A stretch of DNA of 64,000 nt from Argentina anserina (Eukaryota; Streptophyta; Magnoliopsida; Rosales; Rosaceae): contig NC_065874.1 in assembly GCF_933775445.1 (NCBI RefSeq), positions 28,404,501 to 28,468,500 of the forward strand, written 5' to 3'. The position numbers were made by a program, and so were the translations under genes. Under the pieces are notes generated by a model, which saw only the letters and a list, made by a program, of their open reading frames with translations, did no database searches and was not told the DNA's origin. Shown here in pieces: positions 35,455 to 49,551 of this stretch; position 1 is the first letter of the stretch, and every line of letters starts with the position of its first letter.

Positions 35455-36270
35455 TTTGGTAGTTGCTCCTTCACTCAGGAAGTTTGGAATTTATCTGGTT
35501 TTGATACTAACATTGATTGGTCAAGTGACTATTTACAGGTTTTCAAGGAATTATTTTTAAATAAACCATATGATGAAGTTATGTTCGCCAAAGCTCTCAC
35601 TTTATTTTGGCAAATCTAGAAGACAATAAATGATAAAATGAATACCACATTAAATGTGGTGGCAACAACAGTTGCTACTCTTAAGAACTGTGCAAGTCTT
35701 GATGGTGGAAGTAATAGTAGGTGAAGCCAAAAATGCAACAACACCACTAGGTGGAACCCTCCCCATGCAAACACTATTAAGATTAATTTTGATGGCTCGG
35801 TACATCAGAATGTTGTAGCTAGTGGATTTCTTCTTCGTGATTACAATTCAAGGCCCCTTCTAGCAGCAACAAGAAATGTTGGAAGAACCACGGTCTCGGT
35901 TGCTAAAACTTTGGCACTTAGGGACAGTTTGATCATAGTGAAGGAGAAAGGACTTCGCAATCTAGAGGTGGAATGCGACTCTAAGCTTGTCATTGATGCG
36001 GTCAATGGAGTTTTGAGTGTTCCACTGAGACTTCTTAGCATAATGTAAAAAAATTGATCACTTGTTTCAAGCTTTAACTCAATTTATTTCAAACACATTT
36101 TTAGGGAATCAAATTTTGTAGCTAATGTTGTTGCCAATCTTGGCCATAGTTTTAATCAATGGGCTAATTGGTTTGATTATGTGTCAAGTGCAGCCACTAA
36201 TGCCCTTATATTTGACATTGTACAATGTGGGTGTCCTAAAGGCTCCTCTATTTAATATATTTTATTTCGT
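35455..36270 (+). pseudogene. LINE ORF2 3' remnant with RNase H domain
   Basis: Pieces in order: SGFDTNIDWSSDYLQVFKE with ALTLFWQI, the segment between the zinc-knuckle region and RNase H in plant LINEs. Then RNase H itself, TIKINFDGSV (first catalytic Asp) and LEVECDSKLVIDAVN (ExDS-type motif). Then RESNFVANVVANLGHSF, the C-terminal helix. Stops and frame changes separate them. The 3' end reaches a short A-run near 36,275. It is a truncated, dead non-LTR element, distinct from the copies at 6.3, 7.0 and 62 kb. Confidence 0.8.
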
Positions 36271-36801
36271 ATAAAAAAACCCTGTGTTCAAGAATACTTG
36301 GGTTTGTCACAAATTATTTTTGAATCAATCATATTGTTAGTTCCTTCTAATATCCGATTTAGTTTGATATTGACATCATTATTAATTAAGCAAACAACTC
36401 TCATGGAACTGCCACGCCCATTTTTTCTTTTTTATGCCCTTCTTAATTTGGAACTTCCAAAAGATAATAAAATAAAAAGAAGGATAAAACAGTAATAAAG
36501 CAGTATATAGAATATTAAATTCCAAAAGATAAGTTGATTAGCACGATTAAAAACTACTTGCACGTATAACTCTCTCCCCTCTTCACGTTTCCGACAACTG
36601 CTTGCTCGCTCTCTCTACTAAAACTGTTCTCATTGACAGTAAAGCAGGAGGAATTGAAGAAGCCAAAGGAGTTAATCGCTTTTGATTGAGATTGAAGCAC
36701 AAGGTTCATAGCCATAGCCCTGTTTATTATTTGGTTCGGTATGCTCATATAGTTACTTTTTCATGTCATCACAATTATGTATTTCATCTGGTATTGTGGA
36801 A
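36271..36801. other. AT-rich spacer
   Basis: No coding domain or element ends recognised between the LINE relic and the next hAT-like element. Confidence 0.35.
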
Positions 36802-37666
36802 TAGGGGTGGACACCCAGACCCGTAAATCGAAAAACGTCATATCCGAACCCAAATTGAATATGAAAAAACCGAAAACTGAAAAAAAAAAACGAATTAAAA
36901 TAAAAAAACCGAACCAAACCGATTATGTTTGGGTTGGATTTTGGGTTAGTTCCTCATAAACCATACAAAACCGACCTAAATAACCCAAAGTAAACAGTCA
37001 ACGACTTTATTTTGATATATTTTTATTTTATTATTTAAAAAGTAGTAAAATTAAATCATCGTAAACCTAATTGATTTAATTAATCTTGTGGTTTCTCTTG
37101 TTTCTCAAACAAAAGAAAAATGTACAACCCTCTATCTAAATCCTCACTCCTAATTAGTTTAGTGCTCTACTACAAATTTACTTCAATAATCCACAATACT
37201 AGTCCAAATAGCTCCTCCCTCCTCCCTCGACCTCCATCTCCCGTTGCCACTCTTTGTATCGTGATTCTAGAATTGAATTCTTTGATCAACGATTCTATAT
37301 ATTAATGTTTCCTATCCTGTAAATTACTCTATGATTTTAATGAAACAAAATCTTTTGTACTTGAGCTAAATATGGATTGTGAAGATGTTAGAATCAATTA
37401 GGTCTAAAATATTCATTGATGTTAAATTTTGTTAAAAATTATGTTAAATTTTGTTCTTTGAAATTGATGTATGATATTATGTATTTTACATACAGGTCAA
37501 ATAGGAAAAAAAACCCGAATCAAACCGAACCGTGCGGGTCAGGTCAGGTTGTGGGTCACAATATCTAAAATGAAAAAACCTAACCGAACCAAATCAAATT
37601 TTAAAATTTGAATTGGGTTATGAGTTTTGCCTAAATTCGAACCATAGTGACTCGTGTCCAAACCTA
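36802..37666. mobile_element. probable non-autonomous hAT element (865 bp)
   Basis: The left end is TAGGGGTGGACACCC. The right end, read on the other strand, is TAGGTTTGGACACGAG. Both subterminal regions are rich in CCGAACC/GGTTTGG motifs, as in other hAT elements here. The flanking octamers TTGTGGAA and TTACGAAA match at 5 of 8 positions, and the differences are all transitions, which fits an old decayed 8-bp TSD. No transposase is encoded. Confidence 0.55.
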
Positions 37667-38407
37667 TTACGAAAAAAATAGAGAAAGATTCCCCATCACT
37701 TCACTTTTTGAATACAAGTTATACAACTACTTTTTTAAAAAAACATCATGAAAATAAGCAATTGGGTTTTTTTGTTTGCTCACAGTTTCTCCGGATCAAT
37801 TCAATTTTGTGTTGAGTTTTAGTCTGTTTGTTGTTGGTGGTGCTCTAAGATTTGAGTTTCACTTTGAATCATAGATTTCTTGAACTGTACTATCTAGATT
37901 TGTATATATTATCTCAATTTCTAAAATAATTAGTAGGATTTTTATTAAAACGCAATCGAGATGGACATGCAAAATACAAATACAACAAGAAATGCGGTTA
38001 TATAAGAAAAATGAAAAGGCAAGCGCAAAGATCGCAGGCGCATAGCACGTGCAAAAATTGTAGTATACATGAACCTACTCATGCATATCGTACGTGAAAC
38101 TAATTCAAATCCATATTTATAGCATATTCAAAACAAACACCACCGGCTAATGAATGGTTGAAATCAAATTATGGTTGTGGGCCTGTGGCTACTTTGATTT
38201 TGCCATGAGAGTTGTATGTACTTTATCCATCATGCGAAGCATCTCATACTAGTTCTTACAAACATGAAATAACATATTTTTTGCCATGAATTTATAATCT
38301 ACATTGATATTGGTGTTATACAATTTCAACCTCTTTTTCAATTGATGCGAGGGATTCGTAACTCTTAGGTCTGGGTCATCCGTCATACCACACGACAGTA
38401 TCGACAA
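37667..38407. other. intergenic DNA, nothing recognised
   Basis: AT-rich, with only short random frames. Confidence 0.35.
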
Positions 38408-38549
38408 GGGTTTAAAATCGACTCATCAAGGGTTGAAGGGGTAGTTGCTAGAGTCGATTTGGAATGCTGAGAGTTTTGAATTCATTGGATTTTTAGCATC
38501 GTGAAATTCATTTTCTTCAAAATGGCAGTGTTTCATAGTTTTTATTTTT
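38408..38549. repeat. copy of the PPR 5' flank
   Basis: Matches 34,635-34,785 in the same orientation along its whole length, including the segment next to the PPR start codon. The ATG and coding part are not present, and the flanks differ. Confidence 0.75.
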
Positions 38550-38599
38550 TTATTTTAAAAAAATAAAATACTTGATTTTGTAAATTATCAAATATAACA

Positions 38600-38890
38600 G
38601 TTGGGTCATTTTCATACGTGATGAAATTTTTACATGGTCCCTAAATATATATATCGATCACATCTATTGGTGTTGATCGACAATATTTCGAAACTAGAAT
38701 TTATTTGTGATTTTTTTAGAATGTTTTCTAATAATTATTTTATTGTTTCAAACCCTTAAATTAGAGTATTATATTTATTATTTTTCTAATACAAGCTCGG
38801 CCCGTAAAAGCCCGCGAGGCCCGCTTTAGGTAGGCGGGCTTGGATCTTCGTATTTTTTAAAATACCGGCACAGCCCGTTGACGAACCCTA
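38600..38890 (-). mobile_element. fragment of the 505-bp repeat element, inverted
   Basis: Reads as the reverse complement of 18,010-18,230: the arm with AAATATATATATCGATCACATC, the AT-rich stretch with TCAAACCCTTAAATTAGAG, then the GCCCGC-rich end ending CCGCTTTAGGT. It therefore holds one terminus plus a partial repeat arm. It also extends past the boundary seen at 18,009 (TAGGCGGGCTTGG), so the 18-kb copy may lack its outermost end. Confidence 0.75.
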
Positions 38891-40000
38891 AGCCTAGGTC
38901 ACCATTCACATAGGTCCACTAGCTTCGAAGCGCGCTTCAAACTCATAATATGATATATGAGAACAAGAAACATATAGATCAAATGGTCATCCTTAATCAA
39001 ACCCACCTCTACAATCATCAGATGTCCCCATATGGCCAGTGGCGGATCCAGAAATTAGAGTTTGGGTGAGTTTGAAGGCAAAGCTGGGGATTGATCAGAT
39101 AAATAAAGGTTTTGCACTTATGCGAATAAAGTCAACTTGATAGGAGTCGGGGAGAGAGAGTTTCTGAAATGAGGTCGGAGATAGATTATAGTCAGCGATC
39201 TAATTTTCCAGCTCCAACTTTATTTGTAGGATTTCGTCTATCTTCTTTGACTAAATATCGTCTTTCTCATCCTTGTCCTGCCATCCCTCAATGTATTGAA
39301 TGTCTTCACCAGCAAAACCCAAACCCAAACCCAAAACTCAATAAAAAAGCAAAAAGCAATTTTACCATAAATCGAGTGATTTGAGTCGTCAAGGACCACA
39401 GACCGCCGTCTTTCCATGGGCTCTGCTCATCTAGGAGTTTAAACTGGCGACGTTTCTAGGTATAAAGTCGGACTGGCCAAAGTCAGTTACTTTTGAGTGT
39501 AGGATATTCATAGAATGAGAAAAAATGGGAGTGGTGTTTTAGAGAAATGGGTACTAGGGAATATGGGTTTGGTTTGGGCGGTTGAGGATCATGGTTGAAG
39601 CCTTGAGACATTTGAGCATAAGAACACAAAAGATATATTAGAGTTAAGCTTCTTTTATTCATTAAATTTTATGCAATGTTGTCAAAATTTGTAAGGTATC
39701 TAGAAAATTGATTCAAAAGATCAAAATTTTGAGGTGCTATGACAATTCAAATCGTGCTCACTATTCATACGTGACTGAAGGTAATGGTGAAAATATGAAA
39801 ATGGATGACGAGACTAATTTAGGGTGAGAACATAATGACGAGAAGAAAGGAAGTGAGATGATCTCATGAGAATAAATAAAATATCTATATGAATAAAGTT
39901 GGAGAAACCCTAACCATCTATTAAAGTTGAATGACTCATATTTTCTTATGAGACAATATGAGGATAGGGTCGTGAGGAGAGAATCTGAGTGCCACAATTT
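38891..40000. other. intergenic DNA with an AGTGGCGGATCCAG motif
   Basis: AGTGGCGGATCCAG at about 39,040 resembles the terminus of the Mutator-like element at 62,999, but no partner end was found nearby. No gene is recognised. An open frame at 39,169-39,384 shows no domain. Confidence 0.35.
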
Positions 40001-40875
40001 AGGAGACCATTTAGAACCCACCTTAGGTTGCAGTTGATGTGTCAAAACTATGTCATCAAACCAAAAATCCTTATTTGATTATGAAAAAATCTTTTTTTTG
40101 TATTTTTCTTAATCCATTGATCATGTTATTTTCTCTCCTCTTTTTTCACGTCAATCTCTCCTCAACCCTTTCACTTTTCTCATCAATTGATTAAATCCAT
40201 CATCTCTGATTCTTATTCCCAACTATAAATCCATTTTTTTTTCAAAACTCTAAATTGATCCGAAATAAAGTATGGAAAGGGTATAAGAGATTGAAGAGGA
40301 GTTGGAAAATTCTAGATAATCATATATACCCAGAAATTAAATTGATCCAAATTGAAATCGGCCGTACGTGTGTATAGGAGACATGGTTTTTAGCAGTTGT
40401 AGAAGAAAGTTTGCACAAAACAGTGATAGAGAAAATTAGATTATAGGCTGTAGATAGCTTTACAAATTGAATTGTTTTTTCTTCTTTTATTTGGGGGCTG
40501 CTCTTTGTTGGGTCTTCTGATCGAAACCATAAACATTCTATATCCAAATTAAAATCCATCTTATTTGAACCCTAATTATGAGGAAACCACTTCAATTGAT
40601 TAATGAAGACCGGTTGTGATCAATCAAATACAAAAGATAACATGCATGAGAGAGGATGGAGGAGAGAACTGGAGACAAGGAGAGAAAAGAACGTGATCAA
40701 TGGATTAGATTAGGTATACAAATTTAGTTGAAAAGATAAATTAAGAAAAGTACAAAAAAATAAAAGAATTTCGTAATTATAAAAAATAGATTTAATAAAT
40801 GAATAAAGATTTTTGTTTTGATGACATAGCTTTGACACATCGGCTGACACCTAAGGTGGTTTTAGATGGTCTCCC
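40001..40875. mobile_element. foldback MITE with long inverted arms (about 875 bp)
   Basis: The left arm, 40,001-40,180 (AGGAGACCATTTAGAACCC, then GATGTGTCAAA and TATGTCATCAAA), is the inverted complement of the right arm, about 40,640-40,875, at roughly 80% by eye over about 200 bp. The middle is unrelated. The target duplication could not be fixed, so the superfamily is open. A hairpin transcript would form readily. Confidence 0.7.
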
Positions 40876-41288
40876 AAATTATGGGCTACCTAGCATTACT
40901 CTTTTGATAAATATACATTGTTTGACATTTGTGATGATCTTATCGCCAAGAAATATAAGAATGTGTTATACTTTCCTTGAATCCAAGATATATCTATGTA
41001 AATTGATCATATTGGAATGTAAATTTATATGAGATTGTATGCCTCGTTCATCAATACATATATCACTGTCTTGCAAGATTGATTTATTCCACAATTCACC
41101 ATAACTATTTTGCTGAATCTAATTGTAAATTAGCTTAGTTTCTAATAGTTAATTTCGAATTAGTCTAGTAACCCAACTAGCTATTCATACAAATTTAATC
41201 TAGTAACTCAACTACCTATTCATACATAGTCTTCATTTATTCACTCATCTTTAGGTTTCCTCTAACATCTCAATCTTAATCGTAAACT

Positions 41289-44200
41289 TTGGACTGGGCA
41301 TTAACCGATTTGAAATGGATAAACCGACTAAGCCGGACCGAAAAAGTGGTTAGGTTAACCTAATCGTATTAAACAGTCTAGAAAAGGGCTAAAACCGCAC
41401 TGAAACCGAATATAACATGTTCCAAAATGGTTTTGGGCTTCAGTCCGACCGAAAAAAAAAAAACTGATCGACCGAACTTTTTTCATTACTAAAAAAAAGT
41501 ATAATTTTAATAGAAAATCAAAAGTATATATAGATATTTAACACTTGGGTTTCATTTTAACCCATTCTCACTCTCTCAGTCTCACTCGGCCGCTCGATCT
41601 CACTTTGCGAGACCAACTCCGCCTCCACTCAATCTCTTTTCTGGCAACTCTGCATCTACTTCGCCTCCATTCCACTTCCTAAGGGTATCATTCTCCATCT
41701 CTAATTCTATTTCTCTCACTAATTCTCTTTAAGTTGAGAGTATTAGTTTGAATTTGGAAATTTTAATGTTAGGGTTTATGAATTCTGTGTTTACTTTTGT
41801 TAGATCCTAAGAGCTTCGCTTATGGGTTTATATAGTTTTGTTTCGAATTAGGGTTTATGAATTGATTGAATTTTGGGTTTGCTTATGGGTTTATGAATTA
41901 TGCGTTCTCAGTTTATATATATAGTTTTGATTCAAATTTGATTCCAACTGTTATAGTGTTGACGAATCCATCTGCTTGTGCCCAAACTATGAAAATTTGA
42001 TGTTTGTATCATAATTGCTTCTTTATTTCAAACTATCTGATGGAGTATCATAATGATCTACATCAGTTCAATATGGTAATCTAGATTGCATACTGGTTGG
42101 TTCAGATATATGCCTATACTAGTTCTCAAGTTTTGTCTCTGTTTGTTAATGCAGCACTGCAACATCTGCATCTATTTACTCATTACATGCTCTTGTTTCT
42201 AATTATAGATATTATAAATGATATTATGATCTCTTTTATCTCTTCTCACTACATTGCTTCTGTTTAATTCTCATTTTCAGGATGGATAGAAACTCTGAGG
42301 GATTTGATTCTACTCCTTGTGGGAGCATCACACCTGGAACTGGGACACCATCAAGCACACCTTCTTCAACCCAAGTGCATCAGCTTCTTCCTCCACCTGA
42401 TGTTGCTCAACCTGCAGCAACCCAAGCACAAACCACTGCTAGTACTGAGAGTCAATGACAAGGGACTGAAACAAAGAAGAGGAATAATGAAAGTGTTGTT
42501 TGGGATCATTTTGTCAAGTTAACCAATCCTGATGGCTCGAGGATGGAGAAGTCGGTGGCCAAGTGTAATTATTGCCCTACTACTTACCTTGTGCACTCAA
42601 AGGGGAATGAGACTTCAACCATGAGGTATCAGATGCTCAACATATGCACCAAGTGTCCTTTGTATGCTACCAATAAGAAACATAAGTATCTCTCTTTTGA
42701 TACTCTTGAAAATGGGCAAGGTGGTTTGAAATCGTATGTGTATGATCCTGACGTTGCTAGGCTATGTTTAGCTAGGATGGTTATTATGGATGAGCTTCCT
42801 TTTAGCTTTGTGGAGAAAAAAAGGGTTTATGGATCTTATAAAATCATTGCAGCCACAATTTACTCTACCTTCCCGTAGGCAAGTAACTAGAGACATTTGA
42901 GACTTGTATCAAGTGAAAAAACAAGGATGAAGAATTTGTTAGCTGCCTATGGTCAGAGAGTTAGTTTAACCACATACACTTGGACTTCAATAAAAAATAT
43001 CAACTATATGGTTTTAACTGCACACTTTGTTGATGATGATTGGAAGTTGCATACGCATATCATTAACTTTGTTGTCATCCCTAATCATAAGGGTAAGATT
43101 AATAGGGCAACTTATTGAGACATGTTTGATAGGTTGGGGAATAGAGAAGGTTTTTACAATTGTTGTAGATAATGCTAACTCAAATCAAGTTGCACTTGAT
43201 TATATGAGGGAGAAGATAGAAAATTAGAATGAGTTTGTATTGAATGAATTTTTTTTGCGTATGAGGTGTTGCTGCCATATTCTTAACCTTATTGTTAAGG
43301 ATGGCTTGGAATAGCTAGGTGACTCAATTGAAGCAATTAGAAACTGTGTGAAGTATATTAGATCTTCTCCCTCAAGATTTGAGAGATTTAGGAAGTGTGA
43401 TGCACAAGAGAAGTGTGACCATAAGGGTGGAATTATTCCTTTGGATGTATGCACTAGGTGGAACTCCACTTTCTTCAATGCTTGATGTTGGTTGGAAATA
43501 TAAGAAGGCTTTTGAAAAGATGTAGGATGAAGATGAACAATTTGATAGTTATTTTAGTGAGAAGGTTGGTGGGAAGAAAATGTACTGTAACTATTTGTCT
43601 TTACTATTTTTCTGTTTGATTTTCACTTATATGTTGGTTTATGCAAATTATATGTATGCTAGTTATTGGTTGTTACATGTTTTTTCTTTGAAGGATTGAG
43701 CCTCCTACTTCTGTTGATTGGGACAATGCACATAAACTTGTGAAAATTTTGAAGATATTTTACGATGCAACAATTCAGTTTAGTGTGAGCAAGGTGGTGA
43801 CTGCAAATCAACATGTTCAGAAGATGTGCACCATTATTGGGGAGTTGGAGAAGTGCATCAACAATGATGACCCTCTCATGAATAGCATTGAAACAACAAT
43901 GAAGGAGAGTATGATAAATATTGGGGGAAGCTAAAAGATATGAACAAGATATGCCTAATTGCTATTCTGATGGATCCAAGATACAAGGAGTTGTATTTGG
44001 AGTATTTCTCCCCAAAGCTACAAAAGGACAAGGCAAGAGTGAAGTTGATGGTTGAACAAGTGAAGCTTATCTTTGGGAAGATGTACTTGGAGTATGCTGA
44101 TGCTGATCCAGAAGCTGCTCAAGCTTCAATTGAAGCCATAATGCCTCATATGGACAGTGCAGTTGATAATACAAACCTAGACGAACATAGTCATGCTGAA

Positions 44201-45208
44201 AATATTAATGCATTATTGAAGTTAAGGAAAGAGCAACATGTGGTGGAGATAAAATCAGAGGTGGATAAGTACCTCCTGGAAGATCATGAGGATCCTACAA
44301 ATCCCAAATTTGATATCTTGGCATGGTGGAAAGAGAATGCACCTAAGTATCCCATATTATCTCAAAATTGCAAGGGTTGTGTATGGTGTTCATGTCTCCA
44401 CAATGGCATCAAAATCTGCATTCTCTCTTGGGAAAAGAGTGATAGATCCATTTAGAGCAAGTCTAACTCCAAGAATGGTTAAATGCCTTGTCTGCTGTAG
44501 TGATTCATCTCTTTACAAGAAGCTCACATACTCTAGCTTACTCTTTATGTGGAGCTTGAGAAACTTGAAATAGATACATTTCTCTTTACTTATGTGCCAA
44601 AACTTAATATTACACCATACACTCTAAAACTAGGAACTTATGGTAACACATCATCATCTTGTGTGGATTGATTGGTTGGGAGTGAAGGTCTGAAGTAGTC
44701 AAGGAATAAGTGATGTATATATGGTTTTCTTGTTAAACTTTAAATGCTACTTATGTTTCATTTGCTTATTTAATGACTGGTTTTTAACTTAAATACTTAA
44801 CAATGATTATAGATTTATGGTTTGTAACTTAATTTCTAAATTGCTCTGTTGGACACTTGAACTGCTAGTTATGTTGAATTGTTACTTTGTTATGAACCTA
44901 ATGTATTATGGTATTCATGTATTGTTATGATTATGTTGGAATGTTGAATTGTTAACTAAGTATGGTAACATATACAAGGCTAAACTTCAAAAAATATACA
45001 TGTTATACAACATTTGGCCATAAGTTTACGAAAGTCCATTTGTTAACTGAAACCGAACCGACCGGATTTTTTTTTTCAGTTTCACCGAATATTTTAGTCA
45101 AGGCTTTTGGAAAACAGTTATGGATTGAAAAAATAGAAAACCATTTAAATTGGTTTCGACTTCGGTTTGGACCTAAAACCGACCCGAACCGACATATGCC
45201 TAGCCCTA
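41289..45208 (+). mobile_element. decayed autonomous hAT transposon (3.9 kb)
   Basis: A perfect 8-bp duplication CGTAAACT flanks the element (41,281-41,288 and 45,209-45,216). The ends are imperfect inverted repeats: left TTGGACTGGGCATTAACCG, right (complement) TAGGGCTAGGCATATGTCG. Subterminal DNA is rich in CCGAACC and GGTT motifs. Inside is one transposase gene, now broken. The perfect TSD and readable ends make this the only element in the window for which both termini and a hAT transposase can be matched. Confidence 0.92.
42282..44573 (+). pseudogene. hAT (Ac/RICESLEEPER-type) transposase pseudogene
   Basis: The start MDRNSEGFDSTP follows a possible splice acceptor (TTTTCAG). A stop falls at 42,456, after which the same frame continues to 42,878 through a BED-type finger (VWDHFVKL and KCNYC), where the expected downstream His is not evident. 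Later blocks: GYQRVSLTT-like core start (42,950), AHFVDDDWKLH with the catalytic-site Asp, TIVVDNANSN with the second Asp, HILNLIVKDGLE, TRWNSTF, and the C-terminal dimerisation region FDILAWWKENAPKYPILS. At least five stops or frame changes separate them. Known hAT transposases of this type run about 650-700 residues. The gene cannot make an active enzyme. Confidence 0.9.
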
Positions 45209-46430
<1,222 letters not shown>

Positions 46431-49390
46431 GAGAGATCTGGCGGCAATTTGGGAAATATTTAATGTTTAAGATGTAGATTTTGGGTTCAATTCTATGGTT
46501 TTGGTATCCCCAGATCTGGAATTGGGTTGTTTTATTATCTATGATTTGTTAATGAAATCTAATGGGTAGTTGGATTTATGTTCATATCGTTGGTTGTTGA
46601 TATTTCTTAGTTTCGTTTGTTTTTATGCCATGGGTTGCAGATTAAGTGAAAAACACAAGTTATGAACATGAAATTGAAAGTTTGGGACCAACAATAGGAG
46701 GGTTTTTCAGAGATTGTTGAGGAGTTGTAATGCTTATTTCAATCACTGTTTCTTTAGGCTCATCATTTGAGGCACTCTTAATGAATTGGGATGAGTCTGA
46801 GAATAATGAAATCAACATATAAACCTGTTTCTTTCGTTATGTTTATTTAAGCAGACATGGCTAGAGTTTTACACGGTTGCTTATTCTTGTGGTTTTGTTT
46901 AAAACGGTCTCAAGTACCATATGAAATGTAAGCTATGAACATTAGATTGAAAACTTTGGATTTCTATTGAGAGAAGCTAATACATGATACAGTAATTACA
47001 ATCGCTTTTCTTTTTCCTTAATTTTCTTAGGCCCTCTTCAATAAAGATGCAGGGCATGAGGACATAGAAATCTTTTATCTAAGGAGAAGACATCTCTAGA
47101 GTTTTACACAAAGTTCGTTTTCTTGTCCTTTGGCAACCTAATTTACTTTTGTGTGAATTTCTTTTGATATGAAACCCAATTTTTGGTTTGAGGGTTAGTC
47201 ATCTACCACGGTTAAGAGACGTGTTTAATGCGACTCCATTTTAAATTAAATAATATATATTATCATGGTCACTTTAATTCTTTCATCATAGATATAGATA
47301 TAATGCACATTCAAATTCAACTATATGTTTTACCCATCAAGTGAAAAGAATTATATATCATAGTTATCTGCTATCAACTGGTTCTTTGCTTTGCTTATTT
47401 TCATTGGTGAGCACTCACTGAATTACAATGTCATATATTTTTTTGCTACCGACAAAATTTGACTCATGTTGTTATTATTTTGTTTTCCTTTTTTTTGCTT
47501 ATTGTCATATATTTTTTTACAAAGATATATTCTGTCATATATTGGCTTTTAAGGGAAATCAGTGGGAGTGTTGTTAGTTATTTGTATCCTATTGTGGAGT
47601 TTTGATCTTCAGTATTATGCAGTTGAATGACTACTACCTGAATCACTAATCTTTTATTTTTTACTCTTTTTTTAGGTCCTTATTGGTGGTTAGTTTCTGT
47701 ATGCAAGGTTTGTGATTATGTTAATAAAGTTGTGTTTTCTTCTTCTTTTGTCATATGTAAATTTAGGAAAAAAAATGTGGGTGTGCAGTAAAGTTCAGTT
47801 TAATTGAGTTAACAATTATATATGAGACGATGTAATCATACTATTGTTTTTCTGATATGCATATCATCTGTTTTTTTGGCATATATCAACAGAGGCAGAT
47901 GAGTTTGTCCTCGTGTTATTTGATTCCAATAGCTATCTATTATTATTTTCTTTGATCATAGAACACAATTACTGCTCAGTTCAGTGAAACCGTACAGAGA
48001 TTTCCATATCTTTAAACTGATGCACATTGGCTTATTATAACTTTAAAGTCAGCGAGGCAATAATATGAATTTGGTTGTTTCATGCGCACATTTGTATTTT
48101 GGCATTTGGAGCTGCAATAAAAGTTTTCCAGACTCAAATCAAAATGAGCAATAAACCATGAAAAGTGAATTTGAGGATGTTGAGATGAAGTAAATATTAA
48201 TGCAAAATATTGTAATGGCGTTTTCTTGGTTGTATATTTACACTTGATAATAGCTTGGTTTGGTTGGGTGCACTGAGTAGTGGATTCAAAGCATTTTCTA
48301 CTTCTATATATGTGGGTTAGTCATGTTTGACATTTCTAATTTTGCAAATATAGGCGATAGTATCAAAAACAAAATGATTGGAGGGGTAGAGCTTGGTTGC
48401 TTCTGAAATTTTCTGATCGGTGTTCTCTTCATCCTCTATGTTACATATTTGTCACTTTTTTTAGTTCTGCATTTAATTTTGTGCTTAAATAGTTGTGTGG
48501 CTATATGGGGGCAGTCACATTTGTAAAATACTTATGAATTATCATTCCTAATTCTTAAACCATACCAGTTCATTTTAACATGATATAGAAGGATTTTACC
48601 TAATGTAGAGTTTGCAATTTAGCCCCTACGCAAGGTGGGGGGAGCCAAATGTAATAAAGAAAAATCAAGCAATGGTGAAATGTATTTGTATAAATGTATG
48701 GTATTTGTACTCTATTTTGTAGTATGTAAAATAATGGGACCACATTTCTATTTGGGAACACTTAAATTAATTGTTGCATTTAGCAATAAGAACACTAGCA
48801 AAAGGCACATTTTAACACAAATGTCCCTATAGCTCAAATGACACAAATATATGTCTCTATAGGTAGCAAAATGGACATTTGTTGTAGCAAATGAGACATT
48901 TAACAAATGTCTCCTTATGCCATATTTTTTGTAGTGTTACTGGTTTATTGACTATGAGTTATGAACATCTTGATCGCAATTTTTTAAAACTTACTATTGA
49001 TATTCAATAATTTCGTTCTCATATGATATATGTATCCCAGTTGTTGCAGGCAAAGATATAAATTTTTGTTTGTTAGTATGTACAAAATGCAAATAATCGT
49101 TGAAACTCAATGAACTCCGGCTTGCTCAGAGTTAAGTCAGTTAACTAACCGAGGTAAAGTTAAGCTTCCCCAAAATTGAATAATTCAAATTTTGAATTCC
49201 GTGCAATTGGAGGGTGGGGTGGATCCGTGGATCCCGCTTTTTCCTAATGTGTAAAAGTTGAAATTCCCGCTCTTTTCCCAGCTCATCGATCCGCACCTTT
49301 TCTTAATAACTAATCCGAGAACACCACGTGGTTCTCAGTAAACAGTTCCCAATTCCATCTTACTTGATTACATCTGACGGACCATATTCA
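46431..49390. other. 3-kb intergenic region between H3 and H2B
   Basis: AT-rich, mostly featureless. The one recognisable item is a possible CACTA-like miniature element at 48,793-48,936, listed separately. Confidence 0.45.
48793..48936. mobile_element. possible miniature CACTA-like element (144 bp)
   Basis: The left end is CACTAGCAAAAGGCACA. The right end on the other strand is CACTACAAAAAATATGGCA. Internal ACAAATGTC motifs repeat in both orientations. The expected 3-bp TSD is not clear (GAA against TTA), so the call rests on the termini and internal symmetry. Confidence 0.5.
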
Positions 49391-49455
49391 CCACGTCACC
49401 GATCCGCGCCTTCTCTTCTCTTCCAATAGAAACACAGACCAGCCTCCTATATAAA
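49391..49455 (+). promoter_or_regulatory. histone H2B promoter: hexamer, octamer and TATA box
   Basis: CCACGTCA (49,391-49,398), GATCCGCG (49,401-49,408) and TATATAAA (49,448-49,455) lie in order. A related GATCCGCAC is at about 49,288. Hexamer plus octamer is the classical type of module in plant S-phase histone promoters. Confidence 0.85.
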
Positions 49456-49551
49456 CACAAGACCTAACCACCAATTTCAGCACCACAAAAATCTCAAATC
49501 GTCGATCTCAAAACTCCTGAAAACTTCAATCTCATTTGAGAAATATTCCAA

